From Parachlorella kessleri (taxonomy: Eukaryota; Chlorophyta; Trebouxiophyceae; Chlorellales; Chlorellaceae), in the NCBI GenBank assembly GCA_001598975.1, contig BBXU01000256.1, positions 1 through 32,883 of the forward strand: a stretch of 32,883 bases of DNA, read 5' to 3'. Both the position numbers and the translations under genes were made by a program. The first letter of the stretch is position 1; each line of letters begins with the position of its first letter. The notes under the pieces were generated by a model. That model made no database searches and had not been told where the DNA came from. It was given only the letters and a program-made list of their open reading frames with translations. This document shows, one piece after another, positions 30,788 through 32,883 of this stretch.

Positions 30788-32883
30788 ATGTCCTTGAGAT
30801 GCAGCAGCAACACAGGAGCACCAGGACTTCTGCATATGTCCTTTAACCAGGACGGCACCTGCATCTGCGTGGCGGACTTTAGGGGTGTTCGCATCTTCAA
30901 TGTCCAGAGTCAGGAGCCTGTCTTTTCTTTGGACATAGGGGCCATAAGGTGTGTGGCGGGGTTTTCTCCTGTCATAGCGGCGTACTTCTAGAAATGGTAG
31001 TCTCCTCTGTGGCACAGCTTTGTGGCCTAGCAGACACGCCTCACCCTGCTTGTCACCCTTCAGTCACCCTAGCGCCAACCACCCTTGGTCTCTCTTAGCT
31101 CAGCTTAGCATCACAAGGCACAGTGTGTTGCCCTGCCTAGGGAGCTTTTCTTGGGGTTCTGGGCAGGTGCTATCATCGTTGTTGAATTGGCCGCCCCAGG
31201 GGGCTCAACTGCTGCTGTCGTGCAGTGTGTCTCAGATGCTCTTCTGTACAAGCCTGCTGGCGTTTGTGGGCGCCGGTGAGCAGCCCTCGCTGTCGCCGCG
31301 CAAGCTGACGCTGTTCAACACCCACAATGACAGCGTCATCCAGAGCCTCAGCTTCCCCTCCACAGTGCTGGCCGTGCTGCTCAACCGCAAACGGTGGGTG
31401 TCTCTACCTACACGGTTTTGGCATTCTGAAAGAAGGGTGCAGGTCTTGTACCTAATGGCTCTTGCCATCCCCCATCCGCAAAAGGTGCGGGGTGGGGCGC
31501 AGGCGCAGCTGTCACCTGGGCGGGCCCAGCGGGAGATCTTGTCCAGGCGTAGCAAACCCTCGGTTGGTGGGACAGGGCTGCCCGCAAGCAGCCTTGGTTC
31601 TCGGGTCACCGCTGAGGAGGCGCCTCATGACTGCCTGCTCAACGTTGTGGGGCTTTTGAGGTTGTCTTTTGGTTCTATTAGGGAGTTTAGGTTTGAGGGT
31701 TGGCATCATGGCTCATGCAGGATTGCTGCCATTCTGGAGCGGCGGGCCTTCTTGTACAATTTGGAAACCCTTGAACTGCTGGGCACGCTGGACACCCCAC
31801 CCAACCCCAAGGTGGGTGGCCTGCTCAGACCTGTCTTCTCCACTTAACCATTAAGAACCCAACCAGGGAAGACCGTGCAAGACAGGCTGGCGCTCTGGCG
31901 CTGTGCGTGTGGACCGGGGGAGTGCCATGAGCAGCTAGGCACTTGCCGGGCATTCGTTGCGCACAATTGCGGCCACAGGGGTTGCCTGCCTTCAGTCTGT
32001 GCAGCTCTTGTGGGACCTTGCGGCACGTGTCGTCTTGCAGCTGTTGGAGAATGTTGCTCAGCCTAGCATTGAGGTCCGGTGTGTGAGGGTACCTGTCACC
32101 CCTCCAACGGCCAGGCCTCCCCAAGTACTTTTCCAGAATGCATGTCAGGCTTGCAGCTCGGTAGCACACCCCCCATGCTGTCCTCCGCACCCCCTATACT
32201 GCTCCGATTACTTCCGCAGGGGGTGGCAGCATTGACGCCTTGCTCAGAGCCTAGCCTACTGGCGCTGCCTGCCGCGTCGGGAGGCTTCGGGGGGGCACCC
32301 AGCACTACGGCAGCAGGGGGGGCGGTGCGGGTGTATGACGTCCTGCAGGGCACCGAGGTCCTAGCAGAGATCCCGGCGCACAAGTCGGCCCTGGTACGCC
32401 AGCAATGCGGTGCCACGGAGGGGGTACTTGCCAGGCATACCTGCAGAAACCCTTTCAGGCATGCAGCGTGCGCATACAAGGGATGTGGTGCTTGGATCTG
32501 GCTGTGTTGGCTGGAAAGATGTCCAGGCTGGCTTACACTGAGCTCAGACTTCCATTTCGATTCTTTATCGACAGCCCGGTATTTTGGACTGTTTCATGGG
32601 GCGACCGCAGGCGCTGCATCCTTGGCTTGGACAGCAAGGACTGGCACAGATCCCTTCTTGCCATGCTTCTCCCTCTCATGTCACTGCAGGGCCTCCTAAG
32701 CTGGAACCAGGATGGTAGTCTGCTGGCCTCCGCCTCCCAGAAGGGCACGGTGGTGAGGGTACACGCCATGCCGTCAGCAGCCACAACCCACTCGCTTAGG
32801 TGGGTGTGGGTATGGGTGAAGTGTTGTTGGTTGTTGGGGTGGTCGGTGGGGGGGGTGGCTTGGGTGAAGGTGTGTGTGGTGGG
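30788..32883 (+). CDS. ATG18: ATG18/WIPI (PROPPIN) WD-repeat autophagy protein, 5' part
   Basis: Exons 30788-30948, 31226-31393, 31721-31811, 32220-32393 and 32690-32799, all GT-AG with matching phases. They give 234 residues, and the gene continues beyond the window after the donor at 32800. The start is the first ATG before [12 protein letters not shown]-type blades are clear: [60 protein letters not shown] with [14 protein letters not shown], and [20 protein letters not shown]. This is the PROPPIN pattern. Family members are 7-bladed propellers that bind PI3P through a following FRRG loop and help form autophagosomes. The FRRG motif would lie just past the window edge and cannot be checked. 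Which ATG18 subfamily it belongs to is not clear. Confidence 0.82.

Noticed and set aside
1..32883. tRNA, rRNA and other RNA genes
   Set aside because: I looked for tRNA arms and T-loop sequence and found none that could be supported.

Overview
The window looks like nuclear DNA of a green alga, most likely a chlorophycean in the wider Chlamydomonas/Haematococcus group (inference). It is GC-rich. Its genes have many short introns with GT-AG borders. It has CAG/GCA microsatellites coding for Gln, Ala and Ser runs, the algal poly(A) motif TGTAA behind two genes, and a short interstitial block of plant-type telomere sequence. All gene models below were assembled by hand from splice signals, reading phase and protein similarity; none has transcript support.

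Layout. (1) Positions 1-10200 are a direct tandem duplication of a unit of about 5 kb. Each unit carries one four-exon gene for an ankyrin-like helical-repeat protein with a C-terminal F-box-like motif. Unit 1 is a pseudogene with an 8-base deletion, a TTAA-flanked insertion of about 340 bp in exon 3, and a damaged last acceptor. Unit 2 is intact except for one in-frame TAG exactly where unit 1 has CAG. (2) 10200-11094 is intergenic and rich in a dispersed short repeat. (3) 11095-14185 (-) encodes a nuclear-type protein with a SANT/Myb-like and a BAH-like domain. (4) 14186-14515 is a compact divergent promoter. (5) 14516-22541 (+) is a 13-exon gene for an RGG-rich, low-complexity, LRR and PIN-domain protein. 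(6) 22542-23227 is a convergent spacer. (7) 23228-30208 (-) is a 13-exon gene for a type II membrane protein that fuses a GH130/GT108-like beta-propeller to a GT4-type glycosyltransferase. (8) 30209-30787 is a second divergent promoter. (9) From 30788 (+) to the window edge lies the 5' part of an ATG18/WIPI (PROPPIN) autophagy gene.

The genes do not form a pathway. Two themes stand out. The first is a family of dispersed repeats of about 100 bp, one of which sits inside the exon insertion and lets the exact ancestral exon be read. The second is repeated local tandem duplication of exon-intron junctions: at least five introns carry two or more degenerate copies of their own splice donor or acceptor with the neighbouring coding bases. 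The most unusual proteins are the LRR-PIN fusion, whose second acidic PIN residue appears to be Gln, and the propeller-GT4 fusion, whose usual E-x7-E motif is degenerate.
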